DNA of 64,000 nucleotides from Cheiracanthium punctorium. Taxonomy: Eukaryota; Arthropoda; Arachnida; Araneae; Cheiracanthiidae. The notes beneath the pieces were generated by a model. That model ran no database searches, was not told where the DNA came from, and saw only the letters and a list, made by a program, of their open reading frames with translations. The translations under genes and the position numbers were made by a program. Below are positions 19,811-31,426 of this stretch, piece by piece. Position 1 is the stretch's first letter; each line of letters starts with the position of its first letter. The stretch is from assembly GCA_038373885.1 (NCBI GenBank), contig JAWZYV010013019.1, forward strand, positions 682,001 through 746,000. The letters are read 5' to 3'.

Positions 19811-21464
19811 TATTTCGTCTACTATTATGGTTGTTGTCGATTTAAAATGGACTATTATAACTGTCTCTTATTTAAAAAATTAAATTAACGTAAGGGAAAA
19901 TATTTTTACAAGTGCCGCTTAAAATAGTTTCTCCTAAAACAATTGAAAAAAAAAAAGAAAAGAAAGTCATTTAAATAATTGTTTTTCTGCCCACTGTATC
20001 ACTACTGTTAGTTGAATCTGCTGATTCCTATATCTGTATCCTATGGGTGTTATGGACGACATCGCTACCATTTTTCAATCCATTTTCCGCCATCATCTTG
20101 GCCAACAGCCTGTTCTCTCTCATCTTTACAAAAACGCAAACGTTCAAATGTTTTTATTCCATTGCAGTAACCCAGCGGGACATTAGAGATGGATGTGGGA
20201 AGGAATTGCTGAGCAAATAATCCCTACCCCTAAACCTCTTATTTTCAAAAAATCCTTTAAAATATTTTGATAGATTTCAAGAAAACAGTGCGAGTGACGA
20301 AAACCCAGAGTGTTTTTAAACCCGCGTCCACTGTCTCCCCCCACCCCCACTTCCATTTTCCATCTGAAAGAGGGGGAGGTGGTTACATTCAGGTGCTTAT
20401 CAACAGGTTTAAAAAAAAAAAAAAAAAAAGAGGGTTAGGATATACGACAAAGCTCGACCCCTGCCGTTTTTCGGAAAGTGAAACGCCTTAAGTCTCTTTA
20501 AAAACAAAGAAAGGGGGGAAAAAAATAACAAAAGTTTCGAACGTTTTTAAAGGGCTTACTTAGAGAATAATTGCCATGTTTTAAGGTGCTCCCACCCGCT
20601 CTAATAACCATTGCAGTATGGTCTCAACCACCAGCTTTTGGGTGGTAACCAGAAAGCTCCAAAACAGATCAGCATGTCCAACACGAGGACTTCCCAAGTT
20701 CCGTTTTTGACTCTTGTTAATTTTTTTTTTCTTCTTTCCTTTTCTCTTGAGTTTTGGCAGTGGGGTGACTCATCTCGATACTCTGTTTATTTTTATTATT
20801 TTTTTATTATGATCACATTGTTCTTTTTTTTATCTCTTTTCCTCGTTTGGTGGCGACTCTTTTTTTTTTTTTAAATGAGGTGGAGTGAACTCGGGTAGAG
20901 TTCAGGGGTATTTACTCGCAACTCGATGACCCCGTAACACCCTTTACTGTATGCAGCAGCTAAGAGATAGAGATGCTCACAAGAGCAAGATAGGGAATGA
21001 GAATGGGTGTGGAGGTCATAATCCTTCTGTACATACCTGATGATGTGATCTCTCCCACCTCCCCGAATTTCTATTTATTTAATGCAAATACGTGAACGGA
21101 ACAACTTACGGCTGATTTAATTGGGAAGTGTCTCTTGAGATTTGTTGGAAGACCGACTGTCTGGGTTTAAAGAGTTCGTGACGTGCAATTTATTTTACTC
21201 GGTTGAAAGTTGGTTGGAAGTTGTGCAGTGTCACACCTTGGCGGGAGCCATTTAGCCTTTCTTTCTCTCTCTCCCCCCGCCTCCCTTACCTACGGTACTT
21301 AAGATTTTGAAAATTAATGAATAACTTGTGAAACACACGTAGAACTTACGTATGTAATCCCACATAAATAAAAAAGAAACAGAACAGTACGAAACACCAG
21401 ATTTTTTTTTAAATAAAAAAAGTCAGTTAGTCAATCAATGAATGTAATAGTAAAAACTAAAGCA
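19811..21464. other. Gene-free DNA with homopolymer tracts
   Basis: A poly-A tract lies at about 20411-20428, with T-rich stretches at 20720-20875 and C/T-rich tracts near 21260. ORFs of 74 and 87 codons run through these low-complexity stretches and are rejected. No splice-flanked exon is seen. Confidence 0.45.
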
Positions 21465-21660
21465 GTTTCAAAATTTAAATACTCGCTGTAGTGTACTATG
21501 TATTAAAAGTGTATCATAATCCATGCGTTGGCCCTATTTGTCTTTCATTATGTTGGAAAGTGTATCACAATCCATGTATCAGCTGTATTTGTCCTTCATG
21601 TTTCATTATGTTGGAAAATATAACCTAATCCTTGTTTTGTTAAGACAAAGCACACTAGGG
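21465..21660. repeat. Unclassified dispersed repeat with internal duplication
   Basis: AAGTGTATCA(T/C)AATCCATG plus TTTCATTATGTTGGAAA is present twice in tandem (about 52-58 bp apart). It is related to about 1738-1860 and to a fragment near 22615-22670. No TIRs found. Confidence 0.5.
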
Positions 21661-21744
21661 GCGGGGCTATTTGCCAAAGGGAGTTGATGCCTTGGGCGCA
21701 GGGTTTTTTAAGGTCTTCTAACGCTTATTCACATTACATCTTGT

Positions 21745-22587
21745 AAGGCTCGAAATTAACGGTGGTCCGCTGGTCCATGACTACTAAAATTTATAACGGA
21801 CCAGTAGAGTTCAAAATTCGTTTGTCCATCGGGCCAGTAATGTTTTATTTACATTTTTTCTATATCTATCTTTCTATATTTTTCTTTTTAGATTCCTCAT
21901 TTAGTTCCACAATGCATGTCATCTAATTTTACCAATGCTTGTCATATAATTTTATCTATTTAATATTTTTATAATAATTACAGTGAAGCAACGTTTATAT
22001 GATTTTCAAGTGGCTGGAGGGAAAAACGTATAAACGAAATTCTCAAAAAAAATGTACGTACATTTTCGTAATAACAAACAATAAAAAGCCAGATTTAAAT
22101 TAAAATACTGCATCTTACATTACTGCATGAAGATAAATACTCGGTAGGTATGTAATACTAAGTTTTATTCTGAATTTAATGTACAAAATAGTTTGTAATT
22201 TTTGTATATTAGATATTTTTGCAGAAAATTAAAACCTCTCAAAGATTTTCGAAAATTTGCATCTCTCAGTTTCTCTATTCCTCATTTCTTTGGGGGGGGG
22301 GGGGACGTATAAATGAAATTATTTAACATTAAATTTCTATGGATTTCGCCGGGACCATTCAGAAAAACGTATAAATGATAAAAAAGTATAAACGAGAAAC
22401 GTATAAACCGTGCTTCACTGTATTTGCATTTTAAAAATTTAGTTCTTAATGGAAGTCAGTGTATAATTCTCATGTAATTTGTTTTGTTTTGCAATTTAAA
22501 AAAAAAAAATCATGCATACGGACCAGGAAAGTCATTGAACCGCTAGTCCGTTGGACCGCCGACTAAATATTCTAATTTCTACCCCTG
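21745..22587. mobile_element. Decayed hAT-type MITE interrupted by a second MITE
   Basis: Left end AAGGCTCGAAATTAACGG and right end CTAATTTCTACCCCTG are degenerate inverted repeats. Just inside lie inverted GGTCCGCTGGTCC and GTCCGTTGGACC blocks. The flanks CATCTTGT (21737-21744) and CATCTGGA (22588-22595) match at 6 of 8 positions, a decayed 8-bp duplication. The insertion at 21979-22422 lies inside it, so this element is older. Confidence 0.6.
21979..22422. mobile_element. Mariner-type MITE 'CAGTAAAGCACCG' family, copy 1 (nested)
   Basis: TA-flanked; ends CAGTGAAGCAACGTTTATA and TATAAACCGTGCTTCACTG, with repeated ACGTATAAA(C/T)GA motifs inside. Shorter than copies 2 and 3 and inserted in an older hAT-type MITE. 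Confidence 0.7.
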
Positions 22588-22595
22588 CATCTGGA

Positions 22596-23035
22596 GAATA
22601 CTTCCCCAAACTCCAGACGTCAGTCTTGTTTGTTTTTCATGCTCCATTATGTTAGAAAGTGTATTTTATTTCACTTTCATTTATTTAAAGCAGTTCGTTC
22701 TCACTCGCTTTTCACTTGCAGAGGATTTTATACGTATGCGTGTATGTTATAGAGAGACGACCTGTATATTTACGTGCTGTAGACTATCAGAGTCCTTTTA
22801 AATTTTTAGAGAAATCAGCAACTGTTGAACATTGGACAGTTGTTTGAAAAATTGGAATTTTAGAAAACCCTGTATATTTTGTATGAACAGTGACTTTATC
22901 TGCATTGTGGAACATTTTAAGTAATACCAACCTCAACAATATTCCAATACCTATTTTAATGATGTATTTCGAAAAAAAAATCCCGTGATTTTGGTACATG
23001 AATAAAAAAAAAAAAAAAAAAAAAAAAAACTAATG
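22596..23035. other. Gene-free DNA
   Basis: Ends in a long poly-A tract at about 23007-23030. A 70-codon minus-strand ORF has no motif. Nothing else seen. Confidence 0.4.
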
Positions 23036-23769
23036 ATGTCAAGCCTTCAGAATTTTTAGAATACTTCTTTATAAGCTGTACTATACACCGCAATAAATAA
23101 GAATGTCTATCAGGTACGAAACTGTAAGGGAAAAAAAAAAAAAAAAAAATTTTTATCGAAAATGTAGGATGTCATTCTTCTAAAATTCTGCTGTGCAACG
23201 TCATGTTGAAGAATTTTTTCAGAAAGTTTCATGAAGGACACGGCTGTTTCATTTATTATGGTGCGTAGTACAGCTTATAAAGCATCATCCTGAATTTTTT
23301 CGAGTCCCTGACGCGATTAGTTTATTTTCCTTTGCGTATAAAGTCCTTGAGAGAGATTTCGTTTCTTCCAATTGAAAATAATGTAACTTTCGAATAGCCC
23401 TTTAAAAAATTTAATTGAGAATCGCAAAAAAATTTAAATGTCTCTTTACAAGTTGCACCGTGAACTGACAATGAACTTATAGGAGTTACTAAACTGCCAG
23501 GGGGGAAAAAAAAGCTAAACATACTGAATTTCATGATATTTACAAAGATGGGTAATTCCTCGGCTCATTTTTGAAGACGATTTTTGTGCTTTTGAATTTT
23601 TCCTGAAAGTTCCACGACACATGCGGCTTTATTGTTAGTGTCAGTCCATAATGAATAGGGTGAAGATGCATTATTCATTTTTTCGAATTTTTAACATCAT
23701 TGGTTCGTTTTTAAAGCTGTTTTTAAATGTCCTGTGACGACGATCGCTCTTCAGGTGGCACACTCTTAA
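23036..23769. repeat. Fold-back repeat of the 'AAGCTGTACTA' family
   Basis: Inverted arms TTATAAGCTGTACTATACAC (near 23070) and GTAGTACAGCTTATAAAGC (near 23265) form a fold-back. Related sequence lies in reverse at about 41482-41860 and within 50336-50749. The right end CACTCTTAA reaches the TTAA shared with the piggyBac-type MITE that starts at 23766. Probably another TTAA-targeting MITE family, diverged. Confidence 0.5.
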
Positions 23770-24269
23770 CCCTTTGAGGCGCAACCCTTTCCCAATGGTG
23801 AAAAAAGGGCAGCCGTTGCCATCGCTCGACTTAACTACCAACAAAATGGCGGTTTGGATGCGGATTTGGCGGTTTGGTGCAAGATGGCGGATGGATTTTT
23901 TGACGCACAGCCAGCTGCGTCAAAAAAGGGGTATCTAGATCTGTGGCAAGCGATGAACGTTTCGATCGTCCGCCATCTTGATGGTAGTTAAGTCGAGCGA
24001 TGGCAACGGCTGCCTTTTTTTCAGCATTGGGCAATCTATGCAGCTGTTCTCGCATTCTTCCATTTTTCAGCAGATGTCAGTGCTGTTAAAAATAATCGTG
24101 ACATTTTTTTTACGGGAAATGACGTGCTAAAAAATGAAGGATTCTCGTGGAGCTATGTCACCCGTAATTATTTTTTATAAAAATCAAATCTAGTCTTCCT
24201 GTCTGGCAACAGTCAAAACGTCAGAGTTTGGTGTTCCCAAAGCGGGAACACTGCGCGTTAAAGTGTTAA
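23766..24269 (-). mobile_element. piggyBac-type MITE, copy 2
   Basis: TTAA at 23766-23769 and 24266-24269, with ends CCCTTTGAGGCGCA and TGCGCGTTAAAGTG. It is reverse-oriented relative to copies 1 and 3. Internal inverted segments around AGATCTGTGGCA(A/C)GCGATG and GCCATCGCTCGACTTAACTA are partly retained. The 74-codon ORF on the minus strand is part of this repeat. Confidence 0.8.
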
Positions 24270-24289
24270 CTAAATCTGTTATAATGTAC

Positions 24290-24596
24290 CAGGAGTGGAT
24301 CCAGAAATTACTCAAGGGGACGATTTTGTACCTAAAACAGGGAGGGGGTAGAATGCACAGAATCATTTTATAATTAATATAATCAGTTATACCAGTTAAT
24401 GTAATTAATTATATTATTGATAAAATTTATGTATGAGCGATGATTAAAAAGGACAGGGTGTAGTACCCGCCATACACTCCTTAGAAAAAGGTTACTTAAT
24501 TTTCATTATACTTTCATAATATATTTTAACAGATTTCTGGACTTTGCCGAGGAGGGGGCGATCGCCCTCCCCGCCCTTCCCTTGGATCCGCACCTG
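24290..24596. mobile_element. hAT-type MITE 'GTGGATCCAG' family with perfect 8-bp duplication
   Basis: Ends CAGGAGTGGATCCAG and TTGGATCCGCACCTG are flanked by an exact TAATGTAC duplication (24282-24289, 24597-24604). The same family occurs at 61212-61470 and about 32674-32925. The interior is AT-rich with a G-rich/C-rich edge; no transposase. Confidence 0.85.
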
Positions 24597-24643
24597 TAAT
24601 GTACACATATGCTTTAGCATGCGACCAAAATCATATTATATTG

Positions 24644-24648
<5 letters not shown>

Positions 24649-24687
<39 letters not shown>

Positions 24688-24697
24688 CCCCCCCCCT
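24649..24697. repeat. (CT)n microsatellite followed by poly-C
   Basis: About 18 CT units run into a 12-C tract. The 71-codon ORF crossing it encodes only serine/leucine repeats and is not a gene. Confidence 0.9.
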
Positions 24698-24699
24698 CT

Positions 24700-25617
24700 C
24701 CCTCTAAAATGCTAAACATCCAGCCTTTTCAAGCTTTGTCACCCTCCTCCGTTTTTTGATTTCGTCATTTCTCGTGTGCACCCATAGCAAACTTTCCATA
24801 GAACTTTCCAGTAGGGGATAAATTGGGCTGGGGGACCTTTGGGAATAACCCTTTCTCTTTCTGTCCCTGTGGCGGTTCATCTTGCACTGTGTGTATAAAG
24901 TAGACACTTTAGTATAAGCTTCTTAACAACGGGCTATACGTTATCAGGAAATCTGCTAAGGTATTTCAGCTTTTCTCACGCTATGGTTTTCCAGACCTTC
25001 TTAGAAAAAAAGGAAGTTTGACCTCTGGTCATCGTCACCCATTCGTCAACACAAGAAAAAGTATCACAGATGTCGTTCCTATCGGATTTTTAAAAAAGAG
25101 TTACAGTTTCAGAAGTACTCTTGACGATAGTTTATTATTGTTGATATTGTTACTGAAAGGCGTCTTCAAATCGTGCCCATAACCGTGGCGTACTTCCAGA
25201 CCCTTCTTTCTGATAGTTAGTTTGGACCACAGAATGGTACTGCTGCAGCGGGCGGACATTATTTTAGAAAATTCAATCTGGAATTGATTATTTTTATAAA
25301 CTCGTTGGTTTTGATTGTAAAGTAAAATTAATTGCCATGTCGATGGGATTTCAGTTGCCTACATCTGCTTCCAAGTTCGATAATTTGTAAGTTTATGTTT
25401 ATTTTACGAGATTTAATATTATCGAAAGGATACTGTCTGTAAATGTTGCCCTGTTTAATATTGTGTAAGTTGTACTTCGGTAGTATAAATTTGTATTATT
25501 TTTATGCATCACTGCATACTATTTACTTTTATTCAATAAAGTTTTGGTGAAATATGTGGATTTTCTATTACCAGTGAGTATGTGCCCAACTACCTTCTAG
25601 CTCTTCTAGGTATTTTA
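24700..25617. other. Gene-free DNA
   Basis: No recognised gene. An AATAAA with A/T-rich surroundings at about 25535 could be a poly(A) signal, but no upstream coding exon is recognisable. Confidence 0.35.
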
Positions 25618-25765
25618 CCATATTGGCCCGAATATAACACGACCCCGACGTTTTTCATCAAGATAATTAGAAAAATCCTATATGTAGATCTCGAATTTAG
25701 CGCGAGTCAAGTTTTTAACAAGAAATGACCAGTCAAAATATACCGCGTTATATTCGGGCCCATAC
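25618..25765. mobile_element. Short MITE with GGCCCGAATATAAC ends
   Basis: TTGGCCCGAATATAACACG at the left and CGCGTTATATTCGGGCCCA at the right form inverted termini around about 110 bp. Superfamily unassigned; flanks show no clear duplication. Confidence 0.6.
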
Positions 25766-25916
25766 GATATATTGATTATACCCAGCATAAAGTTAAAGAT
25801 AGTTTTGCTAATGAAATTAGCAATACATCTTTGACTGTGTAACATCTGTAAATTTTATTTTATTTGTAGATCTGTAAATTTTATATTATTTGTATTTTAT
25901 TTGGAAAAGGTTGAAA

Positions 25917-26021
25917 TACATTGAAACTTCCCAAGCTGGACACCCCCATAACTTGGACACTACCCTAAGTTAGACACTGTTTGAGGAAACCGTAGGTGTC
26001 CAATTTACGGAGGTTCTACTA
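25917..26021. mobile_element. Mariner-type MITE 'GAAACCTCCGTAAGTTGGAC' family
   Basis: TA-flanked ends CATTGAAACTTCCC and ACGGAGGTTCTAC, with repeated ACTTGGACAC motifs inside. A related short copy lies at 40285-40356 and a decayed one near 46061-46205. Confidence 0.65.
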
Positions 26022-27159
26022 ACAACTTTTTCTCAACCAACTGTGTAAAAACATTAATACTGCTCAGGTGTCTGAATTTAATTTAAATTGCTGGTGTTTG
26101 CGCATTTCCCCCTTTCTCCTTGAGCTTGTTAATTTTTGTGTTGTTTTACTAGGCTTCATCTTTCTTTGTGTTTTACTTGATAGTTACAATTAGGTTAAAA
26201 GAAATAGCCTATATGTAGCACAATTTTCACATTTGTTCATTTTCAACCAATTTAAATCGGTGAACAAGTACTGAAGTTCCGCAACTCCAAATGGTATCGC
26301 CAAAAAAAAAAAAAAAAAATACACCTAAGGTAAAAATCGAGAATGAATGATTTAATTGAATGCTTGGCATTGAATAATTTGGAAAACTTCGCACGTCAGA
26401 CCCGCCAAGAAAGAAGGAATGAAAAGATTTTGTGTGCGTGTGTGTGTGTGAAAGAGGGGGGGGGGGCAGAGGGCCCGTCGCAAACCTTCCCTTGGCCCGA
26501 AAATCCTGTAGTTAGACCTGTACAAATGATCATTTTCAAAGTTTTTGTTAAGAAGAAAAAAATTGTTTCTTAAATGTGCAATCTCATTTGTTGTCGAAAT
26601 TTACTGCGCAACACAGTTTATATTATTCTGCCAACAATTCAGTAGCATATACTCTATATACGCTACTGAATTGTTTAAATCTGTACATTAAAGGGAAGAG
26701 GTGGGGGGATGCATATTAGAGTGTTAATGAGGATTGTAATGTGAAAATCTGAGGACTGATTGTATACTTTTTTAATCCATTATTTAGTCTAATAAAATTT
26801 ACGTTAAGTATTTATCGGCCCATTCTTTTTTTTTTTTTTTTTTTTTTTTTCAACACTGGAGACGCGCAAGCGTGCCAAAATGTCATTTGTCACATTCATA
26901 GCCTCTTTCTGTTGTCTCTTTACTCTTTTTTCTTTAATTAATTTTCGAGGTTTTGTGTTTCGCCGTATAAAAACGTTCGAAGCGATGTATGATCTATTGT
27001 TTAGCACCCGAATGATAAAACGACTTCTTACTCTTTTCTTTTACTACTTAGTAAAAAAAGGGTGCCGGGGAAATTGGTAAATGGCCTTTTATTTTATGTT
27101 GAAACATTTTATGAATCATGTGTATATGAAATTGTTGATAGCAAAAATTTTATTCGCTC
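26022..27159. other. Gene-free DNA with a hairpin and homopolymers
   Basis: Contains poly-A (26303-26319), G-rich and GT-rich stretches (26433-26467) and poly-T (26827-26850). A 14-bp perfect hairpin is at 26633-26675. A 66-codon plus-strand ORF at 26880 has no motif. Confidence 0.4.
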
Positions 27160-27400
27160 AAAATAATCAGGTACCGATGCAAACGAAATTTAGGTTCGTT
27201 TTATTACCCCTTCACAAAACTACTATCGATTAAAGCAACCCTTCATTGGCATAGAAAAAAAAAATTAATTTTACAAAAACTGGGGGAAATTCACTGAAAA
27301 TTCACAAAAAGTAGATGTAGAAATGAATTCACAAAAATAGATATTGAAATGCACTGAAATAAACAATTTTCACAAAAATGGGACCCTGGAAAAAAATGCA
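27160..27400. repeat. Dispersed repeat, copy A
   Basis: Shares GATGCA(A/G)ACG, CCCTTCACAAAA, ATCGATTAAA(G/A)C and TTTTCACAAAAA(T/C)... blocks in the same order with about 49305-49525. Unclassified interspersed repeat without visible TIRs. Confidence 0.5.
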
Positions 27401-27578
27401 GCATTTTAATTTAATGAAACTGGAAATATGTTATGAAAGGACCGTCGAATATTTTGAATTTGCGTATTCATGTTTTATTTATCTCAATTATTGTTAAAGT
27501 TTTGTAACTGTCAAAATGTGCACGATTTTTTCCATTTAGACTTATACAAAATGCGCTTGTCAAAGTCTAATATGCTAA

Positions 27579-28210
27579 TACAATAAAGTACCGTTTATAC
27601 GTCTCTCGAGGAACCGATCTGAAACGACGTATAAATGAAACATGAACAAACAACGTTGATTATTACATGTTTAACGCTGAAATTAAAATTTATGTAAATA
27701 TAATAATTGTATGTTTTTTAAGGTACTAGTAAATTACTTCATATTAGTTTTTACCTGAAAACAATATCTAAATTAAAATATGAAGTAAAATAAATTCTCA
27801 TAAAAGTGAAACAAATCCTACCTGATGCGCTGATTGCCTTTAATAATTAGTTGCAGCATTATGGATTGAATTAAGTTTATGAAATGGCTTTTATACCCTC
27901 GTGTTCTGTTAGGCAAAGTTCTAAACTTATTAATATAGTCGACTGCGTCTTTAAAAAAAGGTTGTTAAACGCACAATTCTTCATTTGATGTTCTATTTGG
28001 ACAAGTTTCTTCCTAAAGGGTAAAGTAAAGACACAGACAAAATTTTCAAAATTAAGTAAAGTTTAAAAGGATGTATAACCGATATTGCGCGTCGTATACA
28101 CGAGGCATTTTTGCATTAAAATAAATAGAATTGAATCGGGACTTCAGGAAAATGACGTATAAATGTGAACGTCGTATAATTGAGAAACGTATGAACTGTG
28201 CTTTACTGTA
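27579..28210. mobile_element. Mariner-type MITE 'CAGTAAAGCACCG' family, copy 2
   Basis: TA-flanked; ends CAATAAAGTACCGTTTATAC and TATGAACTGTGCTTTACTG, with GAAACGACGTATAAATGAAA near the start. Closely related to copy 3 over its length, including TTACCTGAAAACAATATCTA and TCGGGACTTNA blocks. Confidence 0.8.
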
Positions 28211-28801
28211 TTTCTTTAAAAAGCCTTTATCTTTGATATTGTTTACAATTAATCTTTTTAAGATTCAAATCGATGTAAAATAAAAAAGAAGATATCCTCA
28301 TTTATAATGAACAGATGCTTACTGAAGTCAGTTGATTTTTTTCTCTCCTCTCATTTAATTTATAAAATTTGTACTTCGAGGGGGGGGGTCTGATTGCTTA
28401 GGCTCGTGAAAAATAACATTGTGTTGCTAACTACTGTTTGTTGTCTAGAGTTGGTGGTTTTAATGATTTTCTCCATCCAAAAATCCTTTTATACTCTCTG
28501 AAAAGACCGAATAAATTGCTCGTGCAGCGGAAACACATTGAAACTTTTATAGTTCTGTCCTCAGAGAGCGGAAATTGTCATTTATTATTTTGCATTTATT
28601 TCCCATCTCCCCACCTCCTCTCTCTCTTTTTTCTTTCTTTTTTTTAAGTGTTTATTTCAGATTCATTGATGTAGTATTAGTGCAGTGTAAAATTTGTTTT
28701 GTAAGACCTAAAAGGGAGTAGAGGATTTTTTTTTTTTTTCACGTTCTTAATAAATAATTAATACGTATTTGAACTCTCTTATTTGTTTTTTTCTTTTATA
28801 A
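28211..28801. other. Gene-free DNA between two MITE copies
   Basis: AT-rich with a G9 tract near 28380 and T-rich stretches. A 69-codon ORF without an ATG start is not supported. Confidence 0.4.
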
Positions 28802-29546
28802 TACAGCAAAGCACCGTTTATACGTCTTTCAAGGGACCGATCTGAAACGACGTATAAATGAAACATTAATAAACAGCTTTGATTATTACACGTGTAACTC
28901 AACTAAAGCAAATTTACGTAAATAAAATAATTGTATTAAGATACAAGTAAATTACTTCATACTAGTTTTTACATGAAAACAATATCTAAATTAAAACGTA
29001 GAGTAAAATAAAAAATTCTCATAAAAGTGAAACAATTCCTACCTTTATTGTATAATATTTAGTACTGCATACATTTAGTATTACTGTAATATACATTGAG
29101 TACCATGAGGGGATTTTTGTTCATACAGACATTGAATTTAATAAATCATTTATAGTGGTCTGATGTGTCGATTGTCTTTGATTGTTAATAACAGCATTAT
29201 GGATTGAATTAAATTGATGAAATGTCTTTTGTGTTCTGACAGGCAAAGTAAGTTCTAAACTTTTCAATATAGTCAATTGCGTCTTTGAAAGTAGGTTGTT
29301 AAACGTAGGACCCTTCATTTGACTTTCTATATGGGAAAAATTTCTCCCTAAATAGAAAAATAATGGCAAAGACAAAATTTTCGAAATTTAGGAAAAGTTT
29401 AAAACGACGTATAATCAATATTGTGCGTCGTATAAACAAAGCGTTTTTGCATTAAAATAGATAGGAATGAATCGGGACTTAACGAAAACGACGTATAAAT
29501 GTAAAAGTCGTATAAATGAGAAACGTATAAACGGTGCTTTACTGTA
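28802..29546. mobile_element. Mariner-type MITE 'CAGTAAAGCACCG' family, copy 3
   Basis: TA-flanked; ends CAGCAAAGCACCGTTTATAC and GTATAAACGGTGCTTTACTG. About 743 bp, same orientation as copy 2 and only 591 bp from it. No transposase ORF. Confidence 0.85.
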
Positions 29547-29620
29547 CTACTTTTTTGTGTGTAAGTGATTTCCCTCAAATAATTGATGTATTTTTAATGC
29601 ATGTAATTCTTTCTTTAAAG

Positions 29621-29685
29621 GTTCGCCAACACGACGCCGGTGGCCAATTCGACAAACCCTTGGACCGACAATAAATTCGGATCAA
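29621..29685 (+). CDS. Candidate 65-nt internal coding exon of an unknown gene
   Basis: The segment is clearly richer in G+C than its surroundings. It is preceded by a pyrimidine-rich TTCTTTCTTTAAAG acceptor and followed by a consensus donor (ATCAA|GTGAGT). One frame is fully open, reading FANTTPVANSTNPWTDNKFG plus one residue, low-complexity but protein-like (Asn/Thr/Pro-rich). A second frame is also open. The exon would begin and end within codons (1 + 21 codons + 1). I do not recognise the protein. If real, the surrounding DNA is intronic and the gene runs on the plus strand. Confidence 0.4.
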
Positions 29686-31388
29686 GTGAGTAATATTTCG
29701 CCTTTTCTCTTCCGCTCATTATTTTTAGTAATATTCGCCCTGCCACTGTCACAGCACAGGTGAAAACAGACCTGCTTTTATCCTTATTATACAGCCAAGA
29801 AATTATTACCATATATTTGAATGGTTGTTTTAATTCTAAATATTCTAAAGAGGAGATATTGGATATTATGTTTGCATAAACATCTTTTCCTTTCAATAAA
29901 AAAATAACTGATGCATTTGTATAGCTCTATATTCTTTGCGATTATCTATTCTTTAAACAATTACCATTTTATAGAATACTGTTTGTTTGGTCATAGAAAA
30001 TTACATGACAAATTTCAACTATAAAAAATTACTAAAAGTAACTTTTAAACAGTATTATGACTGGTAGAAAACAAAGAATTTTCTTTTTCATAAAAGCAAC
30101 GGAATGTAATTAGGATTAACTTAAATTTTTTTTAATTAAATGCTTCTACAATAAATTAAATTATTATTCCGATATTTCTTTTAAAATGATGCAAATCAAA
30201 GATTTATCTTAAAAAAACCCATGGGTTTTTTAAGGTAACCCCCCCCCTCCCGGTAGGGAAATGGGGAGCTACCCGGGCAGCAAATCTGACAACCTTGAAG
30301 TAAAGTGTCCCATTTCGGGGGAGGGGGAGGTACGCCCCTGCTTGATCGACTACTGATAATACTTTGTGAAAAGCTCTTGTACTCATTAAGCGCATGCATG
30401 GAATTTTCATATATTTTGCGACTGAGATTAAAATAAAATAGTATTTTTCCATCGCGTAAAGAACTGTTTACCCAATCCCTTTACATCTTGTGGAGTATAT
30501 TTATCTAAAATCTGAGATGGCAGGATTTTTCTTTCGTGCATTTTGAAATATCGCGTGAATGATACAATCAGGATTGTAATTAATGAATTTTCTATGCCGG
30601 CATCTGTTTCTGGCGGCCGTATTTGTGTATCCTATTCTGTCGTGAGTAGCCCTAATTAATCACAGTTGCCAGTGTGATAGACGATTTTTTTTGCAGTAAA
30701 AAATTATTGACTGCAAAAGATGTTAGTGCAGTTCTGTTAGGTCATTAATGTGTGGGACCTTGCAAATTACTTTCATCTCAAGCTTATTTTCAAGTACTGA
30801 TAGCTCTGCACAAGTGGATGGCGGTTGTTTGGTTGTATTTTTAGAGCATGTTTGTTTTAGTTTTGCCACTGTGCGTTTTTATTCAGTTAGTGATTCATTT
30901 TATTTGACAGACACTAAGTTAATTCAGAAACGTAATTGAAAATGTTTATATTTAGTATCGAGACGTCGTTTTTGTAAGGTCGTGTGTAACATTGTTATGA
31001 AGTAGTTAGCGTGACTGTTTTTGTTAACAAGACAGTGTTTTTGTTGGCATGCTTCAGAAATGTGGCAACTGTATTACTATGCAATAGAGATGAGACTGGC
31101 TGAGCCCGTGCAATTTATTTTGTTCATTCAATTTAAATGTACCAAGGAGAGAAAAACTAAACGTGCAACTTCCGTGTTGTTGAGCTGCCTGACTCTGAAA
31201 TAAAATAAAGAAGAATTTATTGTGTCTCTGTATCTGAACCCTTAAATTTTTCGCCTAGTGAAAGAGGTGAATACAGAATTTTTATTTATTTATTTATTTA
31301 TTTATCATTTTTTGGGAGGTGGGGGGGGCTACTTTTTTTTTACCTAAACAAAACGTAGAAAGAATGAAAAAAATTACTTTAAAACAGT

Positions 31389-31426
<38 letters not shown>

